Assembly (NCBI GenBank): GCA_964292325.1
Contig: CAXYVG010000016.1
Coordinates: 1 to 51,285, forward strand
Origin: CTSoil-075 sp964292325
GTDB lineage: Bacteria; Bacillota; Negativicutes; DSM-13327
Reading direction: 5' to 3'
Length of the DNA stretch: 51,285 nt
Part shown: positions 25,631 through 34,807 of the stretch, one piece after another
Position numbering within the stretch: the stretch's first letter is position 1
How the letters are laid out: each line of letters starts with the position of its first letter
Notes under the pieces: generated by a model
Seen by the model: the letters and a program-made list of their open reading frames with translations, nothing else
What the model was told of the DNA's origin: nothing
The model's database searches: none
Translations under genes and position numbers: made by a program

Positions 25631-27208
25631 TTGAAATTTAAAATAGATCTGGCCTTAAATAAAATGTATCAAAGACAAATTACTTCAAGAGAGCAGCTGT
25701 TAAATGAAATGCTCAGAGTAAAATTAACAGTAGAAAGGCTAGATGATTGGTTACATATAGCAAATGATAAAGACAAATTATTTCAATTTATGAAACAAGA
25801 AACAGAAGAACAATTAGGATTTTTTCCTGCTGATCGAGATGACTTTATTGAATTTTTTGAAGCATTAAAAGATATTGACCTCATCGAGTTCACTCTTGAA
25901 ATATTTAAAAATGATCGAATGGGTACTGTCATTACACCAGTGTATTTGACAAACTTTATAAAAAGTAAAGTGAGAGGCTACATTCCGCAAAAGGTATTGA
26001 TTACTGAAGCTGAAAAACATTTAGCTGGTTTGAAATCACTGATTGATCACTTTCCAAATTCAAAAATTACCTTCACAACCCAGTCAAAGCCGATGGTTTT
26101 ACTACTGAAACTGGGGTTTATGGATTGTCCAAAAGTGAAAATTGTATTTGAATCAATCTATACAGATTTTTTGCTAGCTGAAAAATTTGATTATATTTTA
26201 TCGTTTCCTTCTTTTGGATATAAACCAGACGAACTAGGTGGGCAATTTTTTACCAGAGACAGTGATGGCATCGGGATGGAAAATATGCTGAGGCATCTGC
26301 AGAAAGAGGGAACATTGGATATTATTCTTCCTGCTAAGATTACTTTTGCTAGTATGGGGTTTGAAAAGTTACGAGCTCATATAAACGAAAATTATAATAT
26401 AGAAAGAATTTTCATTTTACCAGAGGGAACCTTCAGACCCGTGACAGCCATTAAAACCTATCTCTTTACGATCAAGGATACAATACTACGGGGTACTCAA
26501 ATAGGAACTTTGCAAATGAATAGAGATGTACTCGAAGTAGCCGACAATGATAAGTGGGTACCCCTATTGTCTCACGAGGACTGGAGAATTGAGTTACTGC
26601 TCTCTGATGATGATGAGAATATGCAAAAGTTCAAAAACTCTAATCTAGAGAAAATGAAATTGAAAGACGTAGCAGAAGTATTTAGAGGTAAGTCGATTCT
26701 CAAAAAGGATACAACCATTGGCAATATATCGGTACTAAACATCTCAAACATTGAAAATGGCGAAATCAATTACTCATGTTTGGATACCATCGAAGAAGAT
26801 GAACGCAAAATCAAAAGATACGAACTCGCTGAAGGTGATGTTGTCCTCTCGTGCAGGGGAACCGCCATTAAGTCGGCTGTATTTCAAAAGCAAGATAAAG
26901 TGATAATTGCTTCGGCGAATGTCATTATCATAAGACCCAAGGATCGAGTTCTGGGCGAGTATATTAAGATGTTTTTAGAAAGTCCGATTGGTATGGCAAT
27001 GATTAAAAGTTTTCAACGAGGCACAACGATCATGAATATCAATCACTCCGATATCATGGAGATGGAAATCCCTATAATACCAATCAGTGAGCAACAGAAA
27101 ATGATCAATAGCTATAATGAAGAGTTAAGTATTTATAAATCCACCATCAGTCAAGCAGAAAGCAGATGGGCAAATATAAAAAACAGTATTTATAATAAAT
27201 TAATTTAG
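25631..27208 (+). CDS. Pseudo-methylase fused to a type I specificity domain
   Basis: 525 residues. The first 310 align by eye with the N6-adenine methylase core of HsdM-like proteins, but the active motifs are gone. The SAM site DPACGSGG is not present (the region after VITPVYLTNFIKS reads VLITEAEKHLAG), and NPPF is replaced by SFPSF in FDYILSFPSFGYKPDELGG. Later family segments survive (DIILPAKITFASMGFEKLR, FILPEGTFRP). Residues about 340-525 form a half specificity subunit: a target-recognition domain from MKLKDVAEVFRGKSI and a C-terminal helix (ISEQQKMINSYNEELSIYKS). It is the first gene of the operon, 11 bp before hsdM. It probably binds DNA as a non-catalytic partner; alternatively it is a decaying M-S fusion. 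Confidence 0.8.
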   Translation: MKFKIDLALNKMYQRQITSREQLLNEMLRVKLTVERLDDWLHIANDKDKLFQFMKQETEEQLGFFPADRDDFIEFFEALKDIDLIEFTLEIFKNDRMGTVITPVYLTNFIKSKVRGYIPQKVLITEAEKHLAGLKSLIDHFPNSKITFTTQSKPMVLLLKLGFMDCPKVKIVFESIYTDFLLAEKFDYILSFPSFGYKPDELGGQFFTRDSDGIGMENMLRHLQKEGTLDIILPAKITFASMGFEKLRAHINENYNIERIFILPEGTFRPVTAIKTYLFTIKDTILRGTQIGTLQMNRDVLEVADNDKWVPLLSHEDWRIELLLSDDDENMQKFKNSNLEKMKLKDVAEVFRGKSILKKDTTIGNISVLNISNIENGEINYSCLDTIEEDERKIKRYELAEGDVVLSCRGTAIKSAVFQKQDKVIIASANVIIIRPKDRVLGEYIKMFLESPIGMAMIKSFQRGTTIMNINHSDIMEMEIPIIPISEQQKMINSYNEELSIYKSTISQAESRWANIKNSIYNKLI

Positions 27209-27219
27209 GAGGGTCAATA

Positions 27220-28698
27220 ATGGCTGTAAATTTAGAGTTTGAAAACAAATTATGGGAAATGGCAGATAAATTAAGAGGTAATCTTCAACCATCAGATTAT
27301 AAGGATGTTATTTTAGGTTTGATATTTTTAAAATATATCTCAGATAGTTTTGAAGAAAAGTTTAATGATTTGGTTGCTGATGGTGAAGGTTTTGAAGAAG
27401 ATCGAGATGCTTACGTTGAGGATAATATTTTCTTCGTACCACCAAGTGCTAGATGGGAATTCATTAAGAAAAGTGCTAAGCAAAACGCAATTGGTCAAAT
27501 CATTGATGAAGCTATGATTGCCATTGAACGAGAAAATAAAAATCTAAAAGGTGTCTTACCGAAAAATTATGCTCGCCCGGAGTTAGACAAAACCAAGCTG
27601 GGAGAGCTGATTGACTTATTCTCGTTTAATTTGGGCGACAAGGCAGCAAAAGCACAGGATATTCTCGGTAGAGTTTATGAATATTTCTTAGGTAAATTTG
27701 GTTCGAGTGAAGGTGAGTTTTATACTCCGCCGACGATTGTTAAACTCCTAGTAGGTATGATTGAACCCTACAAAGGTAGGGTATATGATCCTTGCTGTGG
27801 TTCAGGGGGAATGTTTGTCCAATCCCAACGCTTTGTTGAGGAACACCAAGGGGCAAAAGATAATATTCATGTCTTCGGACAAGAGTACACGGCTACCACT
27901 TGGCGACTGTGTAAAATGAACCTTGCCATTCGTGGTATCGATGGGAATTTGGGAGAAAGAGATGCAGATACCTTTGGTAATGATCAACACAAAAATTTAA
28001 GAGCTGATTATGTTTTGGCAAATCCACCTTTTAATGTGAGCGATTATACCTTAATACAAGATGATGTTCGCTGGAAATATGGCCTGCCACCACAAAATAA
28101 TGCCAACTATGCTTGGATCGAGCACATCATTAGCAAATTATCTCCGAATGGAATTGCTGGCTTTGTATTGGCGAATGGTTCTATGAGTACATCAACAAAG
28201 CAAGAAGCTGAAATTAGAAAAAACATTATTGAATCTGGACTAGTGGACTGTATCGTTACCATGCCACCGAACCTTTTTTATAATGTAACAATTCCCGTTT
28301 GTCTCTGGTTTATTTCTAAGAAAAGAGACAATCGCAAGGATAAAATACTATTTATTGATGCTCGAAAAATGGGAACGATGGTTACTCGTAAGCATAGGAC
28401 GTTATCTGATGAGGAAATTAAGCAGATATATGATATATATCATAATTGGCGTGATAAAAAAGCATATGAAGATGTACAGGGGTTCTGCAAATCAGCCAAT
28501 GTTGAAGAAGTCAGAGGACACGAGTATATTTTAACTCCTGGAAGATATGTAGGTATTGAAGAAGTCGAAGATGATGGTGAGCCTTTTGATAAAAAGATGA
28601 CGAGGCTTACTGATGAGCTTGCTGAAATGTTTGTTAAGTCCCATAAACTGGAGGAAGAGATTAAACAACGATTGGGGGCAATTGGGTATGAATTTTAG
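27220..28698 (+). CDS. hsdM: Type I restriction-modification methylase subunit
   Basis: 492 residues. The N-terminal helical domain (HsdM_N) begins LEFENKLWEMADKLRGNLQP. The N6-adenine methylase domain has the SAM motif DPCCGSGGMF near residue 190 and catalytic NPPF near residue 267. It methylates adenine on both strands of the recognition site with HsdS. An AGGAGG ribosome-binding site precedes the ATG, and its end overlaps hsdS by 11 bp. Confidence 0.96.
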   Translation: MAVNLEFENKLWEMADKLRGNLQPSDYKDVILGLIFLKYISDSFEEKFNDLVADGEGFEEDRDAYVEDNIFFVPPSARWEFIKKSAKQNAIGQIIDEAMIAIERENKNLKGVLPKNYARPELDKTKLGELIDLFSFNLGDKAAKAQDILGRVYEYFLGKFGSSEGEFYTPPTIVKLLVGMIEPYKGRVYDPCCGSGGMFVQSQRFVEEHQGAKDNIHVFGQEYTATTWRLCKMNLAIRGIDGNLGERDADTFGNDQHKNLRADYVLANPPFNVSDYTLIQDDVRWKYGLPPQNNANYAWIEHIISKLSPNGIAGFVLANGSMSTSTKQEAEIRKNIIESGLVDCIVTMPPNLFYNVTIPVCLWFISKKRDNRKDKILFIDARKMGTMVTRKHRTLSDEEIKQIYDIYHNWRDKKAYEDVQGFCKSANVEEVRGHEYILTPGRYVGIEEVEDDGEPFDKKMTRLTDELAEMFVKSHKLEEEIKQRLGAIGYEF

Positions 28699-29929
28699 GG
28701 GGTGGAAGATAGATTCCATAGAGAATATAACAACAAGAGTAAAAGTAGGATTTGTAGGCTCGTGCGAAAAATATTACTGTAGTGAAACTGATGGAATTCC
28801 TATGATAAGAACGACAAATTTGAAGGAAAATGGGATTGATTTTTCAGACTTAAAGTATGTTACAAAAGAATTTCATACAAAGAATGTTAAATCCCAATTG
28901 CGTCAAAACAATATCTTAGTAGCTAGACATGGAGATAATGGTAAAGCTTGTTTATATACAAGAAATATTGAAGCAAATTGCTTGAACGTAATCGTAATTG
29001 AAACCGACCATACTCAAATGATACCTAAATTTTTAAAGTATCTTTTTGATTCTTCTATTATTAAGAATCAGGTATCTGGGGCAGTTGTTGGAACAGTACA
29101 AAATGTAGTAAATACAAAAGCAATTGCAAAGGTAAGAGTTCCCGTGCCGAAATTAGAAGAACAAAAAGCCATTGCTGACACCCTATCCTGTCTTGATGAA
29201 AAAATTGCAATCAACAACCGCATCAATAAAACCCTAGAAGAAATGGCGCAGGCTATTTTCAAAAGTTGGTTTGTGGATTTTGAGCCATTCCAAGATGGTG
29301 AGTTTGAGGATAGTGAGCTAGGAAAGATACCTAAGGGGTGGAGAGTAGATAATATTGATAATAATACAAGTATTGTAACAAGAGGCATTACTCCTAAATA
29401 TGTGGATATTTCTAAACAGTATGTTATAAATCAAAAGTGCATCAGAGGTGGCTCTCTTAATACAACTCTCTCGAGAACACATTGCAGTGTAGTCAACAAA
29501 GAAAAAATGTTGCAGTTTGGTGATATTTTAATTAATTCTACTGGTGTAGGAACATTGGGAAGAGTGGCGCAGGTGTATGAAGAATTGGAGAATTATACTG
29601 TGGATACGCATGTAACAATTGTGAGGCCAAATACTTCTAATAGAATAAGCTATATGGGGTGTTTGCTTAAAAATATGCAACCTAATTTTGAGCATGCAGG
29701 GACAGGGAGTACGGGGCAGACTGAATTAGGTCGCGATGCAATAAAACAAATGCACATAATAGTGCCAAATGATAGTGCTATGGAAGAATTCTCACAAATT
29801 TATGATTTAATTTATAAAAAAATAGTAAGTGGCCAGAAAGAAAATATTTTATTATCAAATATTCGTGACTCACTACTACCACAACTTATGTCAGGTGAAA
29901 TCAGAGTCCCCACACAGGAGGTGCAATAA
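28688..29929 (+). CDS. hsdS: Type I restriction-modification specificity subunit
   Basis: About 413 residues, starting at the ATG at 28688 (GGGGGC upstream), inside the end of hsdM. Two target-recognition domains are separated by a conserved helix with LEEQKAIADTLSCLDEKI and ended by a second helix (LLSNIRDSLLPQLMSGEIRV). It reads the two halves of the bipartite target. I see no inverted-repeat HsdS fragment nearby that would indicate phase-variable shuffling. Confidence 0.94.
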   Translation: MNFRGWKIDSIENITTRVKVGFVGSCEKYYCSETDGIPMIRTTNLKENGIDFSDLKYVTKEFHTKNVKSQLRQNNILVARHGDNGKACLYTRNIEANCLNVIVIETDHTQMIPKFLKYLFDSSIIKNQVSGAVVGTVQNVVNTKAIAKVRVPVPKLEEQKAIADTLSCLDEKIAINNRINKTLEEMAQAIFKSWFVDFEPFQDGEFEDSELGKIPKGWRVDNIDNNTSIVTRGITPKYVDISKQYVINQKCIRGGSLNTTLSRTHCSVVNKEKMLQFGDILINSTGVGTLGRVAQVYEELENYTVDTHVTIVRPNTSNRISYMGCLLKNMQPNFEHAGTGSTGQTELGRDAIKQMHIIVPNDSAMEEFSQIYDLIYKKIVSGQKENILLSNIRDSLLPQLMSGEIRVPTQEVQ

Positions 29930-30877
29930 ATGGCTAAAGATAAGCCTCTCAAAGCCACCATTAATGTCAAAGGCATTGACGTTTCAATAACATCAACTGG
30001 CAAAAATGATAATGATTATATTAGTATTACAGATATTGCAAAGTATAAGAGCGATGAGCCAAATGATGTGATAAGAAATTGGCTCAGAACAAGAGATACA
30101 ATTGAATTCTTGGGTCTATGGGAGCAATTGAATAATTCTGATTTTAACCCCGTCGAATTCGAAGGGTTTAAAAATCAAGCTGGGAAAAATTCTTTTGTAT
30201 TATCACCACAAAAATGGATAATGGCAACCGGTGCAATTGGTCTTGTATCTAAGGCTGGTCGTTATGGTGGTACATACGCCCATAAGGATATTGCTTTTGA
30301 GTTTGCATCGTGGATATCACCTGAATTTAAGCTATACATGATTAAAGATTACCAAAAGCTTAAAGAGGATGAAAATAGTCGTTTATCTTCCGAGTGGAAT
30401 GTCAAACGAGTGCTTGCCAAAGCAAATTATCGAATTCATACTGATGCCATAAAAGAAAATTTGATTTCCAATCAATTAACGCCACGCCAGATTAGCATAA
30501 CCTATGCGAGTGAAGCTGATACACTAAATGTTGCTCTTTTTGGCAAAACAGCTAAAGAATGGCGTGAAGAAAATCCAGATGCCAAAGGTAATGTACGTGA
30601 TTTTGCAACCATTGAACAGCTGATTGTTATGGTGAATTTAGAAAATATGAATGCCCACTTAATCAGCCAAGGGTTAGAACAACATCAACGACTCATAGAA
30701 CTAAATAAGATGGCCCGCAGCCAATTACAGTCATTTCTTACTAACAGTGCGGTACAGAAAATAAAGGCGATGACACCAGAGGCGACAAACCAAATTCTAA
30801 ACCCGTCGAATTCGACTGGTTTAAAAGCTACAGTAGATGACAATAAAATAGGGCAGGTGACGGATGATGAAGAATAA
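29930..30877 (+). CDS. KilA-N domain DNA-binding protein in the restriction operon
   Basis: 315 residues starting directly after the hsdS stop. The N-terminal KilA-N domain (about 20-140) has YISITDIAKYKSDEPNDVI, IRNWLRTRDTIEFLGLWE and GRYGGTYAHKDIAFEFASW. A helical middle and tail follow. KilA-N is a DNA-binding fold of phage and mobile-element proteins. Genes of this type occur inside type I operons between hsdS and hsdR, where their role is not established; regulation or an anti-phage sensor are possibilities. Two related palindromes are embedded in the coding sequence. Confidence 0.87.
   Translation: MAKDKPLKATINVKGIDVSITSTGKNDNDYISITDIAKYKSDEPNDVIRNWLRTRDTIEFLGLWEQLNNSDFNPVEFEGFKNQAGKNSFVLSPQKWIMATGAIGLVSKAGRYGGTYAHKDIAFEFASWISPEFKLYMIKDYQKLKEDENSRLSSEWNVKRVLAKANYRIHTDAIKENLISNQLTPRQISITYASEADTLNVALFGKTAKEWREENPDAKGNVRDFATIEQLIVMVNLENMNAHLISQGLEQHQRLIELNKMARSQLQSFLTNSAVQKIKAMTPEATNQILNPSNSTGLKATVDDNKIGQVTDDEE
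30142..30173. repeat. Palindrome inside the KilA-N gene, copy 1
   Basis: A 32-bp near-perfect palindrome centred on GTCGAATTCGA, with two mismatched pairs. It encodes NPVEFEGF in the protein. Confidence 0.75.
30798..30823. repeat. Palindrome inside the KilA-N gene, copy 2
   Basis: A 26-bp palindrome (TAAACC, GTCGAATTCGAC, GGTTTA) with one mismatched pair, sharing its 13-bp core with copy 1 but read in another frame (NPSNSTGL). Confidence 0.75.
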
Positions 30878-33800
30878 TTTCTGCGAATCACATCTTGAAG
30901 AAGCCACCCTTGAATGGTTTGAAGAATTAGGCTATGAAATTATCTTTGCTCCTGACATTGCTCCTGATGGTGAATATGCTGAACGGGAAGATTATTGCGA
31001 TGTTATTCTTGCAGAAAGAATCAAAGAAGCTCTTGGGCGAATTAATCCTAAACTACCACAAGCTGCTATCGAAGATGCCTATCGGCAAATCGCGGTGCCT
31101 AACAGTCCAAGCCTACTCATAAATAATCAGGCATTCCAGAAGATGATTACGGATGGTATTGACGTACAGGTCAAACAACTTGATGCCAGTTATCGAACAG
31201 AGAAAGCCTATGTATTTGACTTTGAAAAACCGCTAAATAATGATTTTATGGCTGCCAATCAATTTACCATTAATGAACACGGCACAGAAAAAAGACCAGA
31301 TGTAATTATTTTTGTGAATGGTATTCCCTTAGTCGTCATTGAACTGAAAAGTGCCAGTGACGAAAATGTAGACATAACGGATGCCTACAATCAGCTACAA
31401 ACATATAAAATGGCAATCCCTTCTCTTTTTACATACAACTCATTTTTGGTAACAAGTGATGGAATCAATGCAAGAGCCGGAACCATTACCTCTGATGAAG
31501 ATCGATTTATGGCATGGCGGACGATTGATGGTGAAGGCGTTGCACCCAATACAATTCCACAATTAGAAGTACTCATTAAGGGAATGTTTCAGCGAGATCG
31601 TTTTCTTGATATTATCAAACAGTTTGTCTTATTTCAAAGCGATGGTAAGGATACTTTTAAAATCCTTGCAGGGTATCATCAATATCATGCGGTCAATAAA
31701 GCAGTGGCGAGTACTGAGCGGGCTACTATGGAGAGTGGGGATCGACGCATTGGTGTTGTTTGGCATACCCAGGGGTCAGGTAAGTCTCTTTCTATGGTTT
31801 TTTATACAGCAAAACTTGTTATCAGTGAGGAACTAGAGAATCCCACCATTGTAGTAATAACAGACAGAAACGATTTGGATGATCAACTCTTTGGTACCTT
31901 TTTAAAATGTAAAGATATTCTCCGTAGCACTCCAATGCAAGCGACTGATAGAGGGAATTTACGAGAATTACTGAATAATCGTACCAGTGGAGGTATTATC
32001 TTTACTACTATTCATAAGTTCGCTCCAGAGGAGAAAGGTGATAGTGCGCCTATATTAACGAATCGTAAAAATGTAATTGTAATGGCTGATGAAGCTCATC
32101 GTAGTCAATATGGATTTGGTGCAGATGTTGTTAAGAACGATGATGCAGCAGATGTGAAGTATGGCTATGCCAAATATATGCGTGATAGCTTGCCAAATGC
32201 TTCCTATATTGGCTTTACTGGTACACCAGTGGAACTCACTGATAAAAACACTCGTGCGGTATTTGGTGATTATATTGATGTTTATGATATGACACGAGCT
32301 GTGGAAGATGGAACAACAGTTAAAATATTCTATGAAAGTCGCATTGCCAAACTAGAGCTGCCTGATGATCTAAAACCCCAAATTGATAGTGAGTATGATG
32401 ATATTACTGAATATCAAGAGTACAGCCAAAAAGAACAGCTCAAGAGCAAATGGGCCAGACTTGAGGCTATCGTGGGTGCAAGTGAGCGTGTGAAACTGAT
32501 TGCTAAAGATATCGTAGAGCATTTTGAAAAACGTGAACAAGCCCAAGAAACAGAAGGTGGTAAAGGCATGATTGTCGCCATGAGCAGACGAATTGCCGTT
32601 GATCTTTATAAAGAGATTGTAGCTCTTCGCCCTGATTGGCATAGTGATGACTTGATGAGTGGTAAAATCAAAATAGTCATGACAGGTAGTTCCTCTGATC
32701 CTGCTGAGTGGCAACCATTCATTGGTACAAAGGCTAATCGCGAAACCATGGCCAAACGGATGAAAGATAAACAGGATGAATTACAATTGGTTATTGTTCG
32801 TGATATGTGGCTGACTGGTTTTGATGTGCCAAGTATGCATACCATGTATATTGACAAGCCAATGCAAGGACATAATTTAATGCAAGCCATTGCTAGGGTT
32901 AATCGTGTATTCAAAGAAAAACAAGGTGGTCTCATTGTTGACTATATTGGCATTGCGGAAAACCTCAAACAAGCTCTGTCCCAATATACAGAAAGTGATA
33001 AAAAAACCACTGGTGTTGATGCTGATATGGCTGCGCAGGTTCTTTTAGAAAAACACGACTTAATCAAAGAATTGTTACATGGTCATGACTATAGCAAATT
33101 CTTTACAGGTAAACCTAGTGAAAAGATGCAGGCGATTGTGGAAACCATGGACTTTATCATTGAATTTCGTGATCAACGGAAAAATGATTATATTACGCTG
33201 GTAACAGAGCTAACACGAGCTTATTCTCTCTGTGCAACGACTGAGATTGCGGAAAGATTAAATATTGAAGTTGGCTTTCATAAAGCGGTTAAATCCAGTC
33301 TTGTTAAGATTATTAGTGATGACAACAAAAAGAAAACAACGGCTCAACTTGATAGCGAGTTAAACCAGTTGATTTCAAAATCGATATCATCCAATGAAGT
33401 CATCGATATCTTAGGTTCCGTAGGTCTTACTCAACCTAATCTTGCTATCCTTTCAGATGAGTTTCTTAAAGAAGTTAAGGGAATGAAACAGAAAAACTTA
33501 GCGGTAGAACTCTTGAATAGGTTGTTGAAGGGGAATATTAAGAGCTTTTCCAAGCGGAACCTGGTGCAGTCTAAAAAGTTCTCAGAGTTACTAGAAGTAG
33601 CTATCAGGAAATATCAGAATCGTGCTATTGAAACCACGCAGGTTATTATGGAACTGATTGCCCTTGCCCAAGAAATCAGTGAAGCTGAAAAACGCGGTGA
33701 AAGCACGGGGTTAACCCCTGATGAGCTAGCCTTTTATGATGCATTAGCTGATAATGAATCTGCAAAAGAGATCATGGGTGAAGATATATTAAAACAGATA

Positions 33801-34046
33801 GCCCGGGATTTAACCGTTTCAATTAAGAATAATATCAGCGTAGATTGGGCCATTCGCGAGAATGTACAGGCTAAAATGAAAATGACGATTAAAAGGCTAC
33901 TGAAAAAATACGGTTATCCACCAGATAAAACAGCAAAAGCAGTAGAGGTTGTGATGGAGCAGACTAAGCTGATGTGCCAGAATGAGAGTAATGAGTATCG
34001 GTATCAGCCAATAAAAAGTGAAAAGTGGAAGGTGGCTGAGGAGTAG
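30864..34046 (+). CDS. hsdR: Type I restriction endonuclease motor subunit
   Basis: 1060 residues, start overlapping the KilA-N gene by 14 bp. An N-terminal PD-(D/E)xK nuclease (RPDVIIF near 145, VVIELKSA near 160) precedes the superfamily 2 translocase. The Walker A is QGSGKS near 303, DEAH is MADEAHRS near 410, motif III is GFTGTP near 450, and motif VI is QAIARVNR near 677. A C-terminal helical domain contacts the methylase core. It translocates and cuts DNA lacking the modification. It is full length with no frameshift. Confidence 0.95.
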   Translation: MMKNNFCESHLEEATLEWFEELGYEIIFAPDIAPDGEYAEREDYCDVILAERIKEALGRINPKLPQAAIEDAYRQIAVPNSPSLLINNQAFQKMITDGIDVQVKQLDASYRTEKAYVFDFEKPLNNDFMAANQFTINEHGTEKRPDVIIFVNGIPLVVIELKSASDENVDITDAYNQLQTYKMAIPSLFTYNSFLVTSDGINARAGTITSDEDRFMAWRTIDGEGVAPNTIPQLEVLIKGMFQRDRFLDIIKQFVLFQSDGKDTFKILAGYHQYHAVNKAVASTERATMESGDRRIGVVWHTQGSGKSLSMVFYTAKLVISEELENPTIVVITDRNDLDDQLFGTFLKCKDILRSTPMQATDRGNLRELLNNRTSGGIIFTTIHKFAPEEKGDSAPILTNRKNVIVMADEAHRSQYGFGADVVKNDDAADVKYGYAKYMRDSLPNASYIGFTGTPVELTDKNTRAVFGDYIDVYDMTRAVEDGTTVKIFYESRIAKLELPDDLKPQIDSEYDDITEYQEYSQKEQLKSKWARLEAIVGASERVKLIAKDIVEHFEKREQAQETEGGKGMIVAMSRRIAVDLYKEIVALRPDWHSDDLMSGKIKIVMTGSSSDPAEWQPFIGTKANRETMAKRMKDKQDELQLVIVRDMWLTGFDVPSMHTMYIDKPMQGHNLMQAIARVNRVFKEKQGGLIVDYIGIAENLKQALSQYTESDKKTTGVDADMAAQVLLEKHDLIKELLHGHDYSKFFTGKPSEKMQAIVETMDFIIEFRDQRKNDYITLVTELTRAYSLCATTEIAERLNIEVGFHKAVKSSLVKIISDDNKKKTTAQLDSELNQLISKSISSNEVIDILGSVGLTQPNLAILSDEFLKEVKGMKQKNLAVELLNRLLKGNIKSFSKRNLVQSKKFSELLEVAIRKYQNRAIETTQVIMELIALAQEISEAEKRGESTGLTPDELAFYDALADNESAKEIMGEDILKQIARDLTVSIKNNISVDWAIRENVQAKMKMTIKRLLKKYGYPPDKTAKAVEVVMEQTKLMCQNESNEYRYQPIKSEKWKVAEE

Positions 34047-34073
34047 GGATAAAAAGTAGATGGAGGGATTGTT

Positions 34074-34691
34074 GTGACAATATTATTTTGTTTAGTCGGT
34101 TGGATGGATTACTATCAGGGGCTTGATAATGGTGATCGTATTCGGGGTGGCGGTTCATATGTAGATGATAATAATACTGGATCAGAAATTCATAATTTTT
34201 CTATTGAAACGATTGTGGAAGAGCCTTATTTTCCTTCTGATAAAGATGATGGCTATGTAGATGTTTGCCAAGGTTTTGTCATGTGCCAAAGTCAGATTAG
34301 AATAGAAAACTTAGGTGCATTAAAACAAGATGATTGGATTGATGGAATAACGGTAGTGTGGCTCGCTAGAGACCCGGATCATGGTAAGGTATATATCGTT
34401 GGCTGGTATAAAAATGCTAGAGTCTACCGTCAGTGGCAGGAACCAGACCTTGATACGGACAGAGGTTATGATGACTGCTATTATAATATTCAAGCAAGAG
34501 CTGTTGATTGTATCTTATTGCCGTATCGACAGAGAAGATTCCACATTCCTAAAGCATCATCTACGACATCTGGGGGTATCGGGCGGTCTAATGTTTGGTT
34601 TGCGTCAGATAAAAAGAATGAAGATATTGTTCGAGGTGTGCTGAATTATATTGAACGATATGAAGCAGATAATAAATCGGTAGCGATGTAA
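34074..34691 (+). CDS. Stand-alone protein like the N-terminal domain of HNH-type modification-dependent nucleases
   Basis: 205 residues, GTG start with ATGGAGGGA upstream, 27 bp after hsdR. The features GWMDYYQGLD, RGGGSYVDD, DWIDGITVVWLARDP and VYIVGWYKNARVYR recall a domain I have seen at the N-terminus of predicted HNH restriction enzymes. That recollection is the only basis for the link. No nuclease motif follows; the protein stops where the nuclease domain would begin. It may be a reader of modified DNA that acts with a partner, or a remnant. Confidence 0.5.
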   Translation: MTILFCLVGWMDYYQGLDNGDRIRGGGSYVDDNNTGSEIHNFSIETIVEEPYFPSDKDDGYVDVCQGFVMCQSQIRIENLGALKQDDWIDGITVVWLARDPDHGKVYIVGWYKNARVYRQWQEPDLDTDRGYDDCYYNIQARAVDCILLPYRQRRFHIPKASSTTSGGIGRSNVWFASDKKNEDIVRGVLNYIERYEADNKSVAM

Positions 34692-34807
34692 GCGATTTTA
34701 GTAGATTTGGGATAACAGGGTTGAATATTGAATAATCTTAGGTTCCGTTAAGGAGATGATTGTTATTTTGAAATTTACTAGCGAAATGCGGAAGGGGTAA
34801 AAATCAA

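Noticed and set aside
25631..29929. Phase-variable exchange between the two specificity domains
   Set aside because: No inverted repeats or recombinase gene were found between the fusion gene and hsdS.
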